Numbered from the stretch's first letter, positions 17,316-25,759 are shown. The stretch: DNA of 64,000 nucleotides from Arthrobacter sp. DWC3 (GCF_002929375.1 NZ_PJIP01000009.1:103722-167721); one strand, 5' to 3'. Program-made: numbers and translations. The notes: a model not told the origin generated them from the letters alone.

Positions 17316-18455
17316 ATGACTTCAGCACCCGAGAGTTCTGCCCTGCCGTCCGTCGGATTCGTGGGCTGGCGCGGCATGGTCGGTTCGGTCCTCATGCAGC
17401 GACTCCAGGACGAGGGCGACTTCGCCCGTGTCGATCCGGTGTTCTTCTCGACGTCGGCCGCAGGGGGCGAGGCGCCGTCGTTCGCCGAGGGGACCGGCAC
17501 GCTGCAGGACGCGTACGACGTCGAGATCCTCGCCAAGCTGCCGATCATCGTGACGGCACAGGGCGGCGACTACACCGCCGAGGTCTACCCCAAGCTGCGC
17601 GACGCGGGCTGGTCGGGCCTGTGGCTCGACGCCGCGTCGACGCTGCGCATGGAGCAGGACAGCGTGATCGTGCTGGATCCCGTCAACCGGTCCGCCATCG
17701 ATGAGGGGCTCGCGCGCGGGGTACGCGACTTCATCGGCGGTAACTGCACGGTCTCCTGCATGCTCATGGGGCTCGGTGGGCTCTTCCGCAACGGGCTGGT
17801 CGAATGGGGCACCTCCATGACCTACCAGGCGGCGTCCGGCGGTGGAGCACGTCATATGCGGGAGCTCCTGAACCAGTTCGGGGCTCTTCACGGATCGGTG
17901 GCCATCAACCTCGATGATCCCGCGTCGGCCATCCTGGACATCGACCGGGCGATCCTCGCCAAGCAGCGTCACCCGAGCCTCGAGGCGTCCCAGTTCGGTG
18001 TTCCCCTGGCGGGTTCGGTGATCCCGTGGATCGACAGCGACCTCGGCAACGGTCAGTCGAAGGAGGAGTGGAAGGCCGGCGCCGAGACGAACAAGATCCT
18101 CGGCACCGGGACCCGCATCCCGTTCGACGGCCTGTGTGTGCGGGTGGGGGCCATGCGGTCGCACTCCCAGGCGCTGACCCTGAAGCTGACCGAGGACCTG
18201 CCGGTCAGTGAGATCGAATCGATCATCGCGGCCGACAACGAGTGGGTACGGGTCATCCCGAACACGAAGGTGGACACACTCGCAGGGCTGACCCCTGTCG
18301 CCGCCACCGGTTCGCTGGAGGTCCCTGTGGGACGCATCCGCAAGCTCGAGATGGGACCGGAGTACGTCAGTGCCTTCACCGTGGGCGACCAGCTCCTGTG
18401 GGGTGCGGCCGAGCCACTGCGTCGCATGCTGATGATCGCCACGGGCAATCTCTAG
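17316..18455 (+). CDS. asd: Aspartate-semialdehyde dehydrogenase
   Basis: Asd makes L-aspartate-4-semialdehyde from aspartyl phosphate, feeding lysine/diaminopimelate, threonine and methionine synthesis. The 379-residue protein begins with the NADP-binding [18 protein letters not shown] (13-30). The catalytic cysteine is Cys144 in GGNCTVSCM, and the product-binding histidine is in the [16 protein letters not shown] segment. The sequence resembles the longer enterobacterial (E. coli-like) Asd rather than the roughly 345-residue form of many other actinobacteria. It is not next to the aspartokinase gene, with which it is often paired. Confidence 0.95.
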   Translation: MTSAPESSALPSVGFVGWRGMVGSVLMQRLQDEGDFARVDPVFFSTSAAGGEAPSFAEGTGTLQDAYDVEILAKLPIIVTAQGGDYTAEVYPKLRDAGWSGLWLDAASTLRMEQDSVIVLDPVNRSAIDEGLARGVRDFIGGNCTVSCMLMGLGGLFRNGLVEWGTSMTYQAASGGGARHMRELLNQFGALHGSVAINLDDPASAILDIDRAILAKQRHPSLEASQFGVPLAGSVIPWIDSDLGNGQSKEEWKAGAETNKILGTGTRIPFDGLCVRVGAMRSHSQALTLKLTEDLPVSEIESIIAADNEWVRVIPNTKVDTLAGLTPVAATGSLEVPVGRIRKLEMGPEYVSAFTVGDQLLWGAAEPLRRMLMIATGNL

Positions 18456-18583
18456 CGCGTCCTCGCGGCCTGGAGGTCTACGACCTCGCGGGCCTGAAGG
18501 TCCGCGTGGTCGCGCGTCCTCACGCGTCCTCACGCTCGGTCGGAGAGCTCGACCGCGCTCTGTCCGCCTGGTGCAGCGACAGC

Positions 18584-18589
18584 GATACT
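18584..18589 (+). promoter_or_regulatory. -10 element of the DUF6194 gene, leaderless type
   Basis: GATACT ends six bases before ATG 18596; a second in-frame ATG follows at 18602. Confidence 0.4.
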
Positions 18590-18595
18590 GATGCC

Positions 18596-19039
18596 ATGGG
18601 CATGGACGAGATCCTCGGGGCCATCAGGGCGCTCGACGGGGTACTGGAGACGGCACCCCGTGAGGGTGATGACGCTCCGCCGATCGCTTGGGGCGACCAC
18701 TTCTTCTACTACTCACCCGACGGCACCGTGCCGCAGCGCACCCAGCCCTACGCGACGATCGTCACGAAGGACTATCCGGACGACACGCAATCGGACCTCG
18801 ACGCCGAGGGCCGCTGGCGCCTGAACATCCATGTGGGGTCGGCGAAAGCCCGGGAACTCGTAGGCGACGGCGGCGAGCGCGACTTCAGCGAGGCCGATGT
18901 GATCCTGCCTCATCCGGTCTATGGGAGCCTCGGCTGGGTGGCCGTCGTGAATCCGGGTGACCGCACACGAGCGACAGTGCTGAAGCTGCTGCACGATGCC
19001 CACGACGACGAGCGACGACGGGTTGCTCGCCGAGCCTGA
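18596..19039 (+). CDS. DUF6194 family protein
   Basis: The 147-residue product starts MGMDEILGAIRALDGVLETA and contains the recurring family pattern GDHFFYYSPDG...QPYATIVTKDYPDD, then RLNIHVG and VYGSLGWVAVVNPG. There is no signal peptide or membrane helix, so it should be cytoplasmic. The family has no established activity, although the fold pattern resembles MmcQ/YjbR-like and luciferase-like small proteins (inference). The start is chosen from the -10 spacing; there is no ribosome site. Codon use is a little less GC-extreme than in asd upstream. Confidence 0.7.
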   Translation: MGMDEILGAIRALDGVLETAPREGDDAPPIAWGDHFFYYSPDGTVPQRTQPYATIVTKDYPDDTQSDLDAEGRWRLNIHVGSAKARELVGDGGERDFSEADVILPHPVYGSLGWVAVVNPGDRTRATVLKLLHDAHDDERRRVARRA

Positions 19040-19077
19040 GCGGGGAGGATCGGGGCCGGACGGTAACGGAGTCACCG

Positions 19078-19165
19078 CCGAGCCCGAACAGACGCAGCAG
19101 GTCCCCGCGACGGACCACTCACCGAGCCCGAACGGACGCAGCAGGTCCCCGCGACGGACCACTCA
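19078..19165. repeat. 44-base tandem duplication
   Basis: Units 19078-19121 and 19122-19165 are identical except for one A/G change at the thirteenth base. The unit begins CCGAGCCCGAAC and ends GACGGACCACTCA. A fragment of the same start (CCGAGCCTGA) follows immediately. Nine bases of it (CGAGCCTGA) also form the stop region of the upstream DUF6194 gene. Confidence 0.9.
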
Positions 19166-19182
19166 CCGAGCCTGAGGCTCGG
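19166..19182 (+). terminator. Small hairpin after the tandem repeat
   Basis: CCGAGCC, a TGA loop, then GGCTCGG: seven perfect pairs. It may end the DUF6194 transcript, but there is no T-run and the position is over 120 bases after the stop. Confidence 0.35.
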
Positions 19183-19449
19183 CCACCCCTGCGAGAGCAT
19201 CCCGGATGGTCTCCAGTGATGTCCCGGTATCACTGCCGTGCCCCGAGGGTGCGATTGCCATACCTGATTCCATCGAACGCACGTACTGATGCGGAGCTCG
19301 GGCAGCGGATGTGGAGGACACGTCGGGAAGGACCTGTCCACATGCTGCTGGTACGGGAGCTGATCCGCCGACAGCCCACCCCGATGACTCCTTGCGGCGT
19401 CGAAGCCGGTCGGACGAAAAGGTCGGAGGGCACCTGCAGGATGAAGCGC

Positions 19450-19878
19450 ATGGACCCCGTGAACGCAGACACCATCCTCCGGCGCTTCTTCGCCGCAAGT
19501 GGTCACGTACAGCACCCGGAGAGCCTGCTGCGGTACGAGCGTGTGCAGGACCATCTCCGGAACTACCTCGAGCACATCGCTGCCGCCGGCTTGACGGACA
19601 CCGAGCAGGAGCTGCTCGCACTCGAGCGACAGTTCGGGACGGAGACCCCCTACGTGCAGGTCATGGGCGCCCGGGAACTGCTGCATGCCCTGCCCGACTT
19701 CCTCGCAGGCCCACAGCTCCTCCCCGACTTCCACGACCGGCTGGCACAGATCAGCGTGGCGTCACGCCTGGCGCAGTGGCTGTGTTCACGGCAACTCGTG
19801 CAGCGCGAGGACAGCTGGAACGACGTCGTCCTGACACGCGCCGCGGCCGAGCAGGCACGCCGCTCCCCCGCACTGTAG
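19450..19878 (+). CDS. Hypothetical protein, 142 residues
   Basis: I do not recognise this protein. It starts MDPVNADTILRRFFAASGHV at an ATG with AGGA eight bases upstream; another ATG nine bases earlier lacks that spacing. It is predicted mostly helical and soluble, with a central segment GLTDTEQELLALERQFG and a C-terminal helix LTRAAAEQARRSPAL. It has no catalytic pattern, signal peptide or membrane helix. It converges on murB with 23 bases between the stops. Confidence 0.6.
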   Translation: MDPVNADTILRRFFAASGHVQHPESLLRYERVQDHLRNYLEHIAAAGLTDTEQELLALERQFGTETPYVQVMGARELLHALPDFLAGPQLLPDFHDRLAQISVASRLAQWLCSRQLVQREDSWNDVVLTRAAAEQARRSPAL

Positions 19879-19901
19879 GAAGTGAGTGACCTGACGCAGT
19901 G

Positions 19902-20993
19902 CTACAGGGCGCAGTTGATCAGCAGCGGTTCCGGCTCCAGCCGGATCCCGAAGGACCTCTCGACGCCGTCCCGCACCAGCCGTGCCACGGCCAGCAGATC
20001 GGACGCCGATGCACCTCCCCGGTTCGTCACGGCAAGGGTGTGCTTCGTCGACAGCGACGCACGGCCTCCCGCTGCCGCACGCCCGTCGTCGTCCTTCAGT
20101 CCGAAGCCCTTCGAGAACCCGGCATGCTCGATCAGCCAGGCCGCACTGAGCTTCACCTTGCCGTCCGCCCCTGCCGGATACCGCGGAGCGTCCTCCGGCA
20201 GACGGTCCGCGACGTCCTGGCCGACGATCGGGTTCGTGAAGAACGAGCCGGTGCTCCGGGTGTCCGCATCCGGACCGTCGAGCACCATGCCCTTGCCCCT
20301 CCGCAGCTTCAGCACCTCGCGCCGCACGTCGTTGGCGTAGGCACGGGCCCCGACGTCGATGTGCAGCGCACGGGCGAGCTCCGCATACCTGACCGGCTTG
20401 CTGAGGCGTCCCAGTCCCAGCTGGAACTCGACCGACAGCACCACGTAGCGCGGCGAACCGTTCACCGTGCTGCGTTTGAGGAGCGAGTCGCGGTAGCCGA
20501 ACTGCAGCTCGAAGTTGGTGAAGCTCCTGATGCGGTCCGTCTCGCGGTCGTACGTCCGCACCGTGGCGATGGTCTGGGAGACGTCGGACCCGTAGGCCCC
20601 GACGTTCTGCACCGGCGTGGCCCCGGTGGAGCCCGGGATGCCCGAGAGCGCCTCGAGCCCCGAGAACGCGTGCATCACGGTGTAGCGCACCAGGTCGTCC
20701 CAGTCGTGGCCCGCCTGGACGTTGACCATGACGCCACCGCAGGTCGCGTCGTCGTCGTCGACCGTGAAGCCCGTGGACCGGATGTGCACCACGGTGCCGT
20801 CGAACCCGTCGTCGCCGATCAGCAGGTTCGATCCCCCGCTGATGATGAGCAGCGGCTCGCCGGCGGCATCGGCCGCCCGCACCGCCTCGACGATGCCCTG
20901 CTCGGTCGTGGCCTCGACCAGCGTGCGCGCAGGACCTCCGACGCGTGCCGTGGTCAGGTCCGCCAGGAGCGTCCCCGTCAGCGGGGCCGTCAT
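19902..20993 (-). CDS. murB: UDP-N-acetylmuramate dehydrogenase
   Basis: MurB reduces UDP-GlcNAc-enolpyruvate to UDP-MurNAc, the second committed step of peptidoglycan synthesis. The 363-residue flavoprotein has the FAD-binding segments LLIISGGSNLLIGDDGFDG (48-66) and GIPGSTGATPVQNVGAYG (about 120-137). It also has the YRDSLLKR loop and, near the C-terminus, SAAWLIEHAGFSKGF. These fit the type I enzyme with a tyrosine loop. Its start overlaps the stop of the upstream hydratase gene by four bases, so it is the last gene of a three-gene minus-strand set. Confidence 0.95.
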   Translation of the reverse strand: MTAPLTGTLLADLTTARVGGPARTLVEATTEQGIVEAVRAADAAGEPLLIISGGSNLLIGDDGFDGTVVHIRSTGFTVDDDDATCGGVMVNVQAGHDWDDLVRYTVMHAFSGLEALSGIPGSTGATPVQNVGAYGSDVSQTIATVRTYDRETDRIRSFTNFELQFGYRDSLLKRSTVNGSPRYVVLSVEFQLGLGRLSKPVRYAELARALHIDVGARAYANDVRREVLKLRRGKGMVLDGPDADTRSTGSFFTNPIVGQDVADRLPEDAPRYPAGADGKVKLSAAWLIEHAGFSKGFGLKDDDGRAAAGGRASLSTKHTLAVTNRGGASASDLLAVARLVRDGVERSFGIRLEPEPLLINCAL

Positions 20994-21430
20994 GGCAGCC
21001 TCACCACGGCCTGCGCCTTCACGAGGACCTTCTGCCCCGCGTAGGTCACCGTCAGGTCGATGCGGGCGGTGGACGCCTCGGCGTCGATGGCGCCGACAAC
21101 GCCGGCCACCTCGACGACCGCCCCCGGCTCGCCGGGCTGCGCCGTGGTGTCCGCCACGATGACGGGCTTGGTGAAGCGCGTCTGATAGTCGACGACGGCG
21201 GCCGGGTCGCCGATCCAGTCGGTGACGAGCTGGACGGCGGCACCCATGGTGAACATGCCGTGGGCGATGACGCCGGGCAGGCCGACCCCCTCGGCGAAGG
21301 CCTGGTTCCAGTGGATGGGGTTGAAGTCCCCCGACGCCCCGGCGTAGCGCACGAGGTCCTGCCGGGTGATGTCGATGGTGGCCGAGCCTATCTGCTGCCC
21401 GACCTCGAGGGTCGCTGGTGACACTGCCAT
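20990..21430 (-). CDS. MaoC-like (R)-specific hydratase, HadB-like
   Basis: The 146-residue hot-dog-fold protein has the hydratase motif region DFNPIHWNQAFAEGVGLPGVIAHGMFTMG (residues 34-62). The Asp...His pair typical of MaoC/HadB enzymes is in this segment. Together with the upstream FAS1-like partner it should form a heterodimeric (R)-3-hydroxyacyl dehydratase, as mycobacterial HadAB does in fatty-acid elongation. The ATG overlaps the end of the FAS1-like gene's neighbourhood by two bases of spacing, and its own end overlaps murB, so the three genes are likely one operon. The acyl chain handled here is unknown. Confidence 0.88.
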   Translation of the reverse strand: MAVSPATLEVGQQIGSATIDITRQDLVRYAGASGDFNPIHWNQAFAEGVGLPGVIAHGMFTMGAAVQLVTDWIGDPAAVVDYQTRFTKPVIVADTTAQPGEPGAVVEVAGVVGAIDAEASTARIDLTVTYAGQKVLVKAQAVVRLP

Positions 21431-21432
21431 GG

Positions 21433-21882
21433 CTACTGGTCCTCTCCGCGCACGAGGAGGGACGACGTGGTGGTGGCCGTCCGCTCGCCGTCCGTGGTGG
21501 TGATCTCGGCCCGCGTGGTGATCATGGCCCCGCCGCCCATGGACCGCACCTGGTCCACGTGCAGCTCGGCGACGAGCTGGTCCCCGGCGACGATGGGCCG
21601 GTGATGGATGAAGCGCTGGTCCGCATGCACCACGCGCGTGAAGTCGATGCCTGCGTCCGGATCGGCGATGAGCTGCGCATCGGCACGCTGGGCCACGATG
21701 ATGGCGAACGTCGGCGGCGCCACGAGGTCGGCATGCCCCAGGGCCGCCGCAGCCTCGACGTCGTAGTGCGCCGGATGGGTGGCCTTCACGGCCCGCGCGA
21801 AGTCGCGGATGGCTTCACGTCCCACGGAGTAGGTCTCTCCCGCGGGGTAGCTGCGCCCCTGCAGGTCGGGATTGATGGTCAT
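21433..21882 (-). CDS. FAS1-like dehydratase domain protein, HadA-like
   Basis: The 149-residue protein starts at ATG 21882 behind GGAGG. A run upstream in the same frame has no ribosome site. It has the N-terminal FAS1-type dehydratase pattern: GRSYPAGETYSVGREAIRDFARAV, then DLVAPPTFAIIVAQ and VVHADQRFIHHRPIVAGDQLVAELHVDQV. This is the non-catalytic, substrate-binding partner in HadAB-type dehydratases. It lies two bases upstream of the MaoC-like gene, which supplies the catalytic motif. Confidence 0.85.
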   Translation of the reverse strand: MTINPDLQGRSYPAGETYSVGREAIRDFARAVKATHPAHYDVEAAAALGHADLVAPPTFAIIVAQRADAQLIADPDAGIDFTRVVHADQRFIHHRPIVAGDQLVAELHVDQVRSMGGGAMITTRAEITTTDGERTATTTSSLLVRGEDQ

Positions 21883-21971
21883 GGATCCTCCGATGGAAGC
21901 GGCGTACTGCAGTGGCTGCGATACGTGGGCGGTGGGCGGCACGACGGCGCGGGCCGTCGTGCCGTTCGAGG

Positions 21972-22202
21972 TCAGCGCCGGTCCTTCATGCGACGCCTGA
22001 CGTCGCGCGAGCGGACCACCATGCCGGCCAGGTGGCACACCATGCCGACCACGATGATCGGGATGCCCGTGAACACAAGGGCGGCCCGGTCGGTGGCGGC
22101 ACCCGTGACGGCGATGAGGATGCCGAGCGCCGTGGTCACCAGTGCGGAGACCACCAGCTTGCGGTACAGGTCCGAGCCGGTCTCCCAGGGCGTGTTCAGC
22201 AT
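21972..22202 (-). CDS. Two-helix membrane protein, 76 residues
   Basis: It starts MLNTPWETGSDLYRKLVVSA, followed by two hydrophobic helices (about 15-36 and 42-62) and a very basic tail RSRDVRRRMKDRR, which should face the cytoplasm. I do not recognise a named family. ATG 22202 sits six bases behind TAGAAT (22209-22214), so the transcript is probably leaderless. It lies 89 bases upstream of the hydratase-murB set on the same strand and could be read through into it. Confidence 0.65.
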   Translation of the reverse strand: MLNTPWETGSDLYRKLVVSALVTTALGILIAVTGAATDRAALVFTGIPIIVVGMVCHLAGMVVRSRDVRRRMKDRR

Positions 22203-22208
22203 GATCCG

Positions 22209-22214
22209 ATTCTA
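22209..22214 (-). promoter_or_regulatory. -10 element, leaderless type, for the 76-residue membrane protein
   Basis: On the minus strand TAGAAT is followed by six bases and then ATG 22202. Confidence 0.5.
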
Positions 22215-22236
22215 CTGCCGCGTGCGGAGCCGACGC

Positions 22237-23181
22237 TCAGAAGAGGGCTTCCTGGACGGCGGGGACGGGCGTGCTGAAGTCGCCGAACCGCAGACGCCTC
22301 CCCTTGAGCTGCGCGAGGTCCGCGACGAACGAGAGGTCGGTGCCGTTGATTCCGACGACGGCCGAGGGCCCGATCACCTCGGCCACGCCGAAACCGTGCC
22401 GTCCTCGGTCCAGCGGTTCGGGGTAGGGTTGCAGGCCGCCGCGGGCCAGCACGGCTGCCCAGGTGGCCGGAGGGTGGAACTCCTCGTGCACCACCTCGAA
22501 GCCCTCGACGTCCACCCCGCTCTCGAGCAGCCCCCGGGCGGCCAGGGCGGAACCGTCGTTGAGGCGCTCGAGCTGCCGGGCCGGCAGGGGTGCGCAGAGG
22601 GACGCGGCCTTCGTCCCGGATCTCACGGCCTGCTGGAGGCCGACGCTCCGCGTGACCTCGTCCTCGAGGATCCGCACGATCCGCCCGTCGTCGGCGAGAG
22701 CCACGAACTGCGCCACGACGGCGCCCTGCTCCACGAGCCGCGCCTGCTTCCGGAGGTGCGACGCCGTGCCCACCTTCGTGGAGCCGTCGGCGAAGGTCGC
22801 CACGTACAGCCAGTGGGGCTGGTCGAGGTAGCGTTTCAGGCCGGCCGGTGCGATTCCCGAGCGGTGGATGTCATGCATGAAGCGGACGTCGTCCTGCCCG
22901 AGGCACCGGACACACTGGTAGCCCCGGTCGGCCGGGAGCTGGTCTGCGCAGGGCACCCAGGTGCGGTCGTCGCGTCCGTGCACGCGATGGAATCCGAGGC
23001 AGTAGCGGCCCGTGGCCGACACCTCGAACGCCAGCCTGGTCCCCCGCGCGAGGGAGAGATCGCGGAGGCCCTGCTCCTCCGCGGGCGCACCGGCGACGGA
23101 CGCCGAGGGTACCTCGCGCAGCGACAGGACCGGCTCGGTCCCGTGCCAGGTCACACCGCTGCAGAGATAGGTGAGGCTCAC
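22237..23181 (-). CDS. DUF2797 family protein
   Basis: The 314-residue protein starts with GTG and has the family pattern: a GRYCLGFHRVHGRDDRTWVPC segment, then QCVRCLGQDDVRFMHD with a CxxC pair, then LYVATFADGSTKVGTAS, which resembles a GIY-YIG-like strand. A second part (about 185-314) has no clear motif. The cysteines suggest a zinc site. Its function has not been established as far as I know. Start GTG 23181 lies six bases after TAGGCT, so it is probably leaderless. Confidence 0.8.
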   Translation of the reverse strand: MSLTYLCSGVTWHGTEPVLSLREVPSASVAGAPAEEQGLRDLSLARGTRLAFEVSATGRYCLGFHRVHGRDDRTWVPCADQLPADRGYQCVRCLGQDDVRFMHDIHRSGIAPAGLKRYLDQPHWLYVATFADGSTKVGTASHLRKQARLVEQGAVVAQFVALADDGRIVRILEDEVTRSVGLQQAVRSGTKAASLCAPLPARQLERLNDGSALAARGLLESGVDVEGFEVVHEEFHPPATWAAVLARGGLQPYPEPLDRGRHGFGVAEVIGPSAVVGINGTDLSFVADLAQLKGRRLRFGDFSTPVPAVQEALF

Positions 23182-23187
23182 GGTCCC

Positions 23188-23193
23188 AGCCTA
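23188..23193 (-). promoter_or_regulatory. -10 element, leaderless type, for the DUF2797 gene
   Basis: On the minus strand TAGGCT is followed by GGGACC and then GTG at 23181. Confidence 0.55.
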
Positions 23194-23231
23194 GGGGCGG
23201 GCACCCCCACTATCGGACGGGACGGCGGGGC

Positions 23232-24278
23232 TCAGGCGAGAACCTCGCTGAGGTCGTAGGCGGCGGGGAGGTCGAGCTGCGAGAACGTGCAGGAGCGCGC
23301 CTCCCGGTCGGGCCGCCACCGGTCGAACTGCACGGTGTGCCGGAAGCGGTCCCCCTCCATCTGGTCGTACCGCACCTCGACCACGCGGCGCGGCTGCAGC
23401 CTGATGTAGGAGACGTCCCGGGCAGAGGCGAAGCGGCTGCGCTCGGTCTCGCCGAGCTCGGCCTCGCCGTCGCTGTTCCGCAGCACGTCGGCGTCGAGCT
23501 CCTCGACGAGCTCCAGCCTCCGCTGGTCCGGGAACGCCGAGATCCCGCCCACGGTGCGCAGCTCGCCGTCGTCGTCGTACAGGCCGAGCAGCAGCGAGCC
23601 GACCCCCCGGCCGGACTTGTGCACCCGGTACCCGAGCACCACGGTGTCGGCGCTGCGGTGGTGCTTGACCTTGAGCATGCGCCGCTTGTTGGGCTCGTAC
23701 GCGGCATCCAGCGGCTTCGCCACCACGCCGTCCAGGCCCGCACCCTCGAACTCGACGAGCCAGCGGCGCGCGAGGTCGACGTCGTGCGTGACCTGCGAGA
23801 GGTGGACCGGCGCCGAGAAGGACGTACCGATGCCTTCCAGCGCGCTGCGGCGCTCGCTGAAGGGGACTCCCGTGAGGTCGTCGTCGAGGGCGAGCAGGTC
23901 GAAGGCCACGAACGACGACGGCGTCCGGCCGGCGAGGAGGCGCACCCTGCTCTCCGCGGGGTGGATGCGCTGGGACAGGGCGTCCCAGTCCAGCCGTTCC
24001 GCCCCTGGTTCGCCCCGCCGCACCACGATCTCGCCGTCGACGACGCAGCGTGCGGGCAGCGTGCCCAGCAGGGCCTCGACGAGTTCGGGGAAGTACCGCG
24101 TGAGCATCTTGGAGCCCCGGCTGCCGATCTCGCAGGTGCCGTCCTGGATCCTGACGATCGCGCGGAAGCCGTCCCATTTCGGTTCGTACACCAGGCCGCC
24201 CGGGACACTGTCGGGTTCGGGGACGGCGTCCACGGCCTTGGCGAGCATCGGCTGGATGGGGAAGGGTAGGTCGGTCAT
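23232..24278 (-). CDS. ligC: ATP-dependent DNA ligase, LigC type
   Basis: The 348-residue enzyme has the nucleotidyltransferase lysine in EPKWDGFRAIV (motif I). Motif III-like FVAFDLLALDDD, motif IV GLDGVVAKPLD and motif V LKVKHHRSADTVVLGY follow, then an OB-fold ligase domain to the C-terminus. It has no polymerase or nuclease domain, so it is the stand-alone LigC rather than the LigD of end joining. LigC has been linked to repair ligation in mycobacteria. No ku gene is nearby. I chose ATG 24278 (MTDLPFPIQPMLAK); a frame extension upstream adds twelve unlikely residues. A CAGGAT hexamer six bases upstream suggests another leaderless start. Confidence 0.9.
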   Translation of the reverse strand: MTDLPFPIQPMLAKAVDAVPEPDSVPGGLVYEPKWDGFRAIVRIQDGTCEIGSRGSKMLTRYFPELVEALLGTLPARCVVDGEIVVRRGEPGAERLDWDALSQRIHPAESRVRLLAGRTPSSFVAFDLLALDDDLTGVPFSERRSALEGIGTSFSAPVHLSQVTHDVDLARRWLVEFEGAGLDGVVAKPLDAAYEPNKRRMLKVKHHRSADTVVLGYRVHKSGRGVGSLLLGLYDDDGELRTVGGISAFPDQRRLELVEELDADVLRNSDGEAELGETERSRFASARDVSYIRLQPRRVVEVRYDQMEGDRFRHTVQFDRWRPDREARSCTFSQLDLPAAYDLSEVLA

Positions 24279-24349
24279 GCCCTGATCCTGTCCTATGCGC
24301 GTGGAGTGCGCCACGACGGGCCCTGCCCGGGGTGTCCGCCGAACGACGG

Positions 24350-24375
24350 CAGGGCCCGCCGGAGGGCGGGCCCTG
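24350..24375 (-). terminator. Terminator after the DJ-1/PfpI gene
   Basis: Eleven perfect pairs (CAGGGCCCGCC with GGCGGGCCCTG) around a four-base loop lie 35 bases after the PfpI-family stop codon. Confidence 0.7.
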
Positions 24376-24409
24376 CTGTTGGATCGATCGGCCGTGATGG
24401 GGCCGGCGG

Positions 24410-24976
24410 CTACGCGGTCTGGCCCTCGTGCGGGCCTTCCGCGATCTCCTCGAGGAGCTTGTCGTTGAAGGCGTCCAGGTCACCGGGATGGCGGCTCGTG
24501 ACCAGGCCCTGGTCCACCACCACTTCCTCGTCGGTCCAGTTGGCGCCGGCGTTCTTCAGGTCCGTGGCGAGCGTGTGGTACGAGGTGAGGTCGCGTCCGC
24601 CGACCACCCCGGCCTCGATGAGCAGCCAGGGTCCGTGGCAGATGGACGCCACGGGCTTGTGCTGCTCGAAGAACGCCCGTGTGAAGGCCTGGGCGTCCTT
24701 GTCGACGCGCAGGAAGTCGGCGTTCACCACGCCGCCCGGCAGGACCAGTGCGTCGTAGTCGTCGGCGGACGCGTCGGCGACCGCCAGGTCCACCTCGAAC
24801 GTCTCGCCCTTGTCCACGCCGTCGAAGCCCTGCAGCGTCCCGGTCTTCGGCGACACGAGCGTGGGGACGCCGCCCGCCTCCTTGACCGCGCTCCAGGGAC
24901 TCGTGAGTTCGATCTGCTCGACCCCGTCCGTCAGGAGGAATGCGACCTTCTTGCCTGAGATGTCGTGTTCGGACAT
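24410..24976 (-). CDS. DJ-1/PfpI-family (type 1 glutamine amidotransferase-like) protein
   Basis: The 188-residue protein has the nucleophile elbow SICHGPW with Cys113-His114. It also has the acidic DGVEQIEL segment near residues 17-24, which supplies the glutamate that tunes the cysteine, and DYDALVLPGGVVNAD (73-87). These fit the YhbO/PfpI branch of the DJ-1 superfamily, which includes general stress proteins with reported deglycase or glyoxalase-like activity. Which reaction this one performs cannot be told. ATG 24976 is preceded by AGGGAG. The gene lies downstream of the XRE-cupin regulator gene but has its own leader. Confidence 0.85.
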   Translation of the reverse strand: MSEHDISGKKVAFLLTDGVEQIELTSPWSAVKEAGGVPTLVSPKTGTLQGFDGVDKGETFEVDLAVADASADDYDALVLPGGVVNADFLRVDKDAQAFTRAFFEQHKPVASICHGPWLLIEAGVVGGRDLTSYHTLATDLKNAGANWTDEEVVVDQGLVTSRHPGDLDAFNDKLLEEIAEGPHEGQTA

Positions 24977-25085
24977 GCTGTTCTCCCTTGCGTAGAGCGT
25001 GCGTGTCGTACCTCTTCCAGCCTAGGAACCCGCCAAACGATAAGCAAGCTGAGTAATGGGCCCCGGGGTGCCCCGGAGCGGCGGT

Positions 25086-25670
25086 TCAGGACCGCTTCGG
25101 GCGGGCGCGCACGTGCATCCGCTCCCCCTGCCGGCCGAAGAGGCTGATGAGCTCGACGGGCTTCCCGTCCGCGCTCGCGAACCAGTGCGGTGTCCGTGTG
25201 TCGAACTCGGCCGCCTCGCCGGGGCCGAGCACGAAGTCGCTCTCGCCCAGGACCAGCCGCAGGGAACCGTCGAGGATGTAGAGCCACTCGTAGCCCTCGT
25301 GCACCTGCGGGTCGGGCTCGGTACCGCGAGCATCGCCTGCGAGCACCATCTTGTAGGCCTGCACGCCTCCGGGGCGACGCGTCAGCGGGATCGCCGTCAT
25401 GCCGTGGTGCGTGATGGGGCGCAGGTGCACACGCGGATCCCCGGTGGGCGGAGCACCGACGAGGTCGTCGAGCGGTACGCCGTACAGCCCCGCGATGGGC
25501 AGCAGGATCTCCAGGTTGGGGCGCCGCTGGCCCGACTCCAGGCGGGACAGCGTGCTCACGGAGATGCCGGAGGCGGCGGAGACGTCGCCGAGCGTCAGGC
25601 TGCGCTGGATCCGCAGTGCGCGGAGGCGGGGTCCGACGGCGTCGAGCACCGCGTCGAGGTCCGAGGTCAT
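25086..25670 (-). CDS. XRE-family regulator with a C-terminal cupin domain
   Basis: The 194-residue protein has an N-terminal helix-turn-helix (about 10-65: RLRALRIQRSLTLGDVSAA, then STLSRLESGQRRP). The C-terminal cupin (about 105-190) contains VHEGYEWLYILDGSLRLVLG and LGPGEAAEFDTRTPHWF. Regulators of this build usually sense a small ligand through the cupin and control a divergent enzyme gene. Here the divergent gene encodes a thioredoxin-reductase-like flavoenzyme. I chose ATG 25670, six bases behind CAAGAT on the minus strand; the longer frame has no start signal. Confidence 0.85.
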   Translation of the reverse strand: MTSDLDAVLDAVGPRLRALRIQRSLTLGDVSAASGISVSTLSRLESGQRRPNLEILLPIAGLYGVPLDDLVGAPPTGDPRVHLRPITHHGMTAIPLTRRPGGVQAYKMVLAGDARGTEPDPQVHEGYEWLYILDGSLRLVLGESDFVLGPGEAAEFDTRTPHWFASADGKPVELISLFGRQGERMHVRARPKRS

Positions 25671-25676
25671 ACGATC

Positions 25677-25694
25677 ATCTTGCCAGATCAGCAA
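25677..25694. promoter_or_regulatory. Regulator promoter overlapping a candidate operator
   Basis: The minus-strand -10 (CAAGAT, 25677-25682) of the XRE-cupin gene overlaps the left half of TTGC-N7-GCAA (25680-25694). Binding there would block the regulator's own transcription and could also affect the divergent gene. A further TTGCC follows at 25701. Confidence 0.4.
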
Positions 25695-25759
25695 CAAAGA
25701 TTGCCACCGGAAGACGAGGTGCGCATGCTGGATCCATCAGCACGAGAGAGAGGGATCCC

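Larger units (their letters stand above)
19040..19449. other. 410-base gap with a short tandem duplication
   Basis: It contains a 44-base tandem repeat (annotated separately) and a 17-base hairpin. The remainder shows no convincing gene on either strand. Short frames here lack ribosome sites, and codon positions show no GC bias. Confidence 0.5.

Noticed and set aside
19078-19165. CRISPR-like repeats
   Set aside because: Only two adjacent units without spacers and no cas genes; it is a plain tandem duplication.
19230-19475. An 81-codon minus-strand frame in the gap before the 142-residue gene
   Set aside because: It overlaps the likely ribosome site of that gene, has no start signal of its own and resembles no protein.
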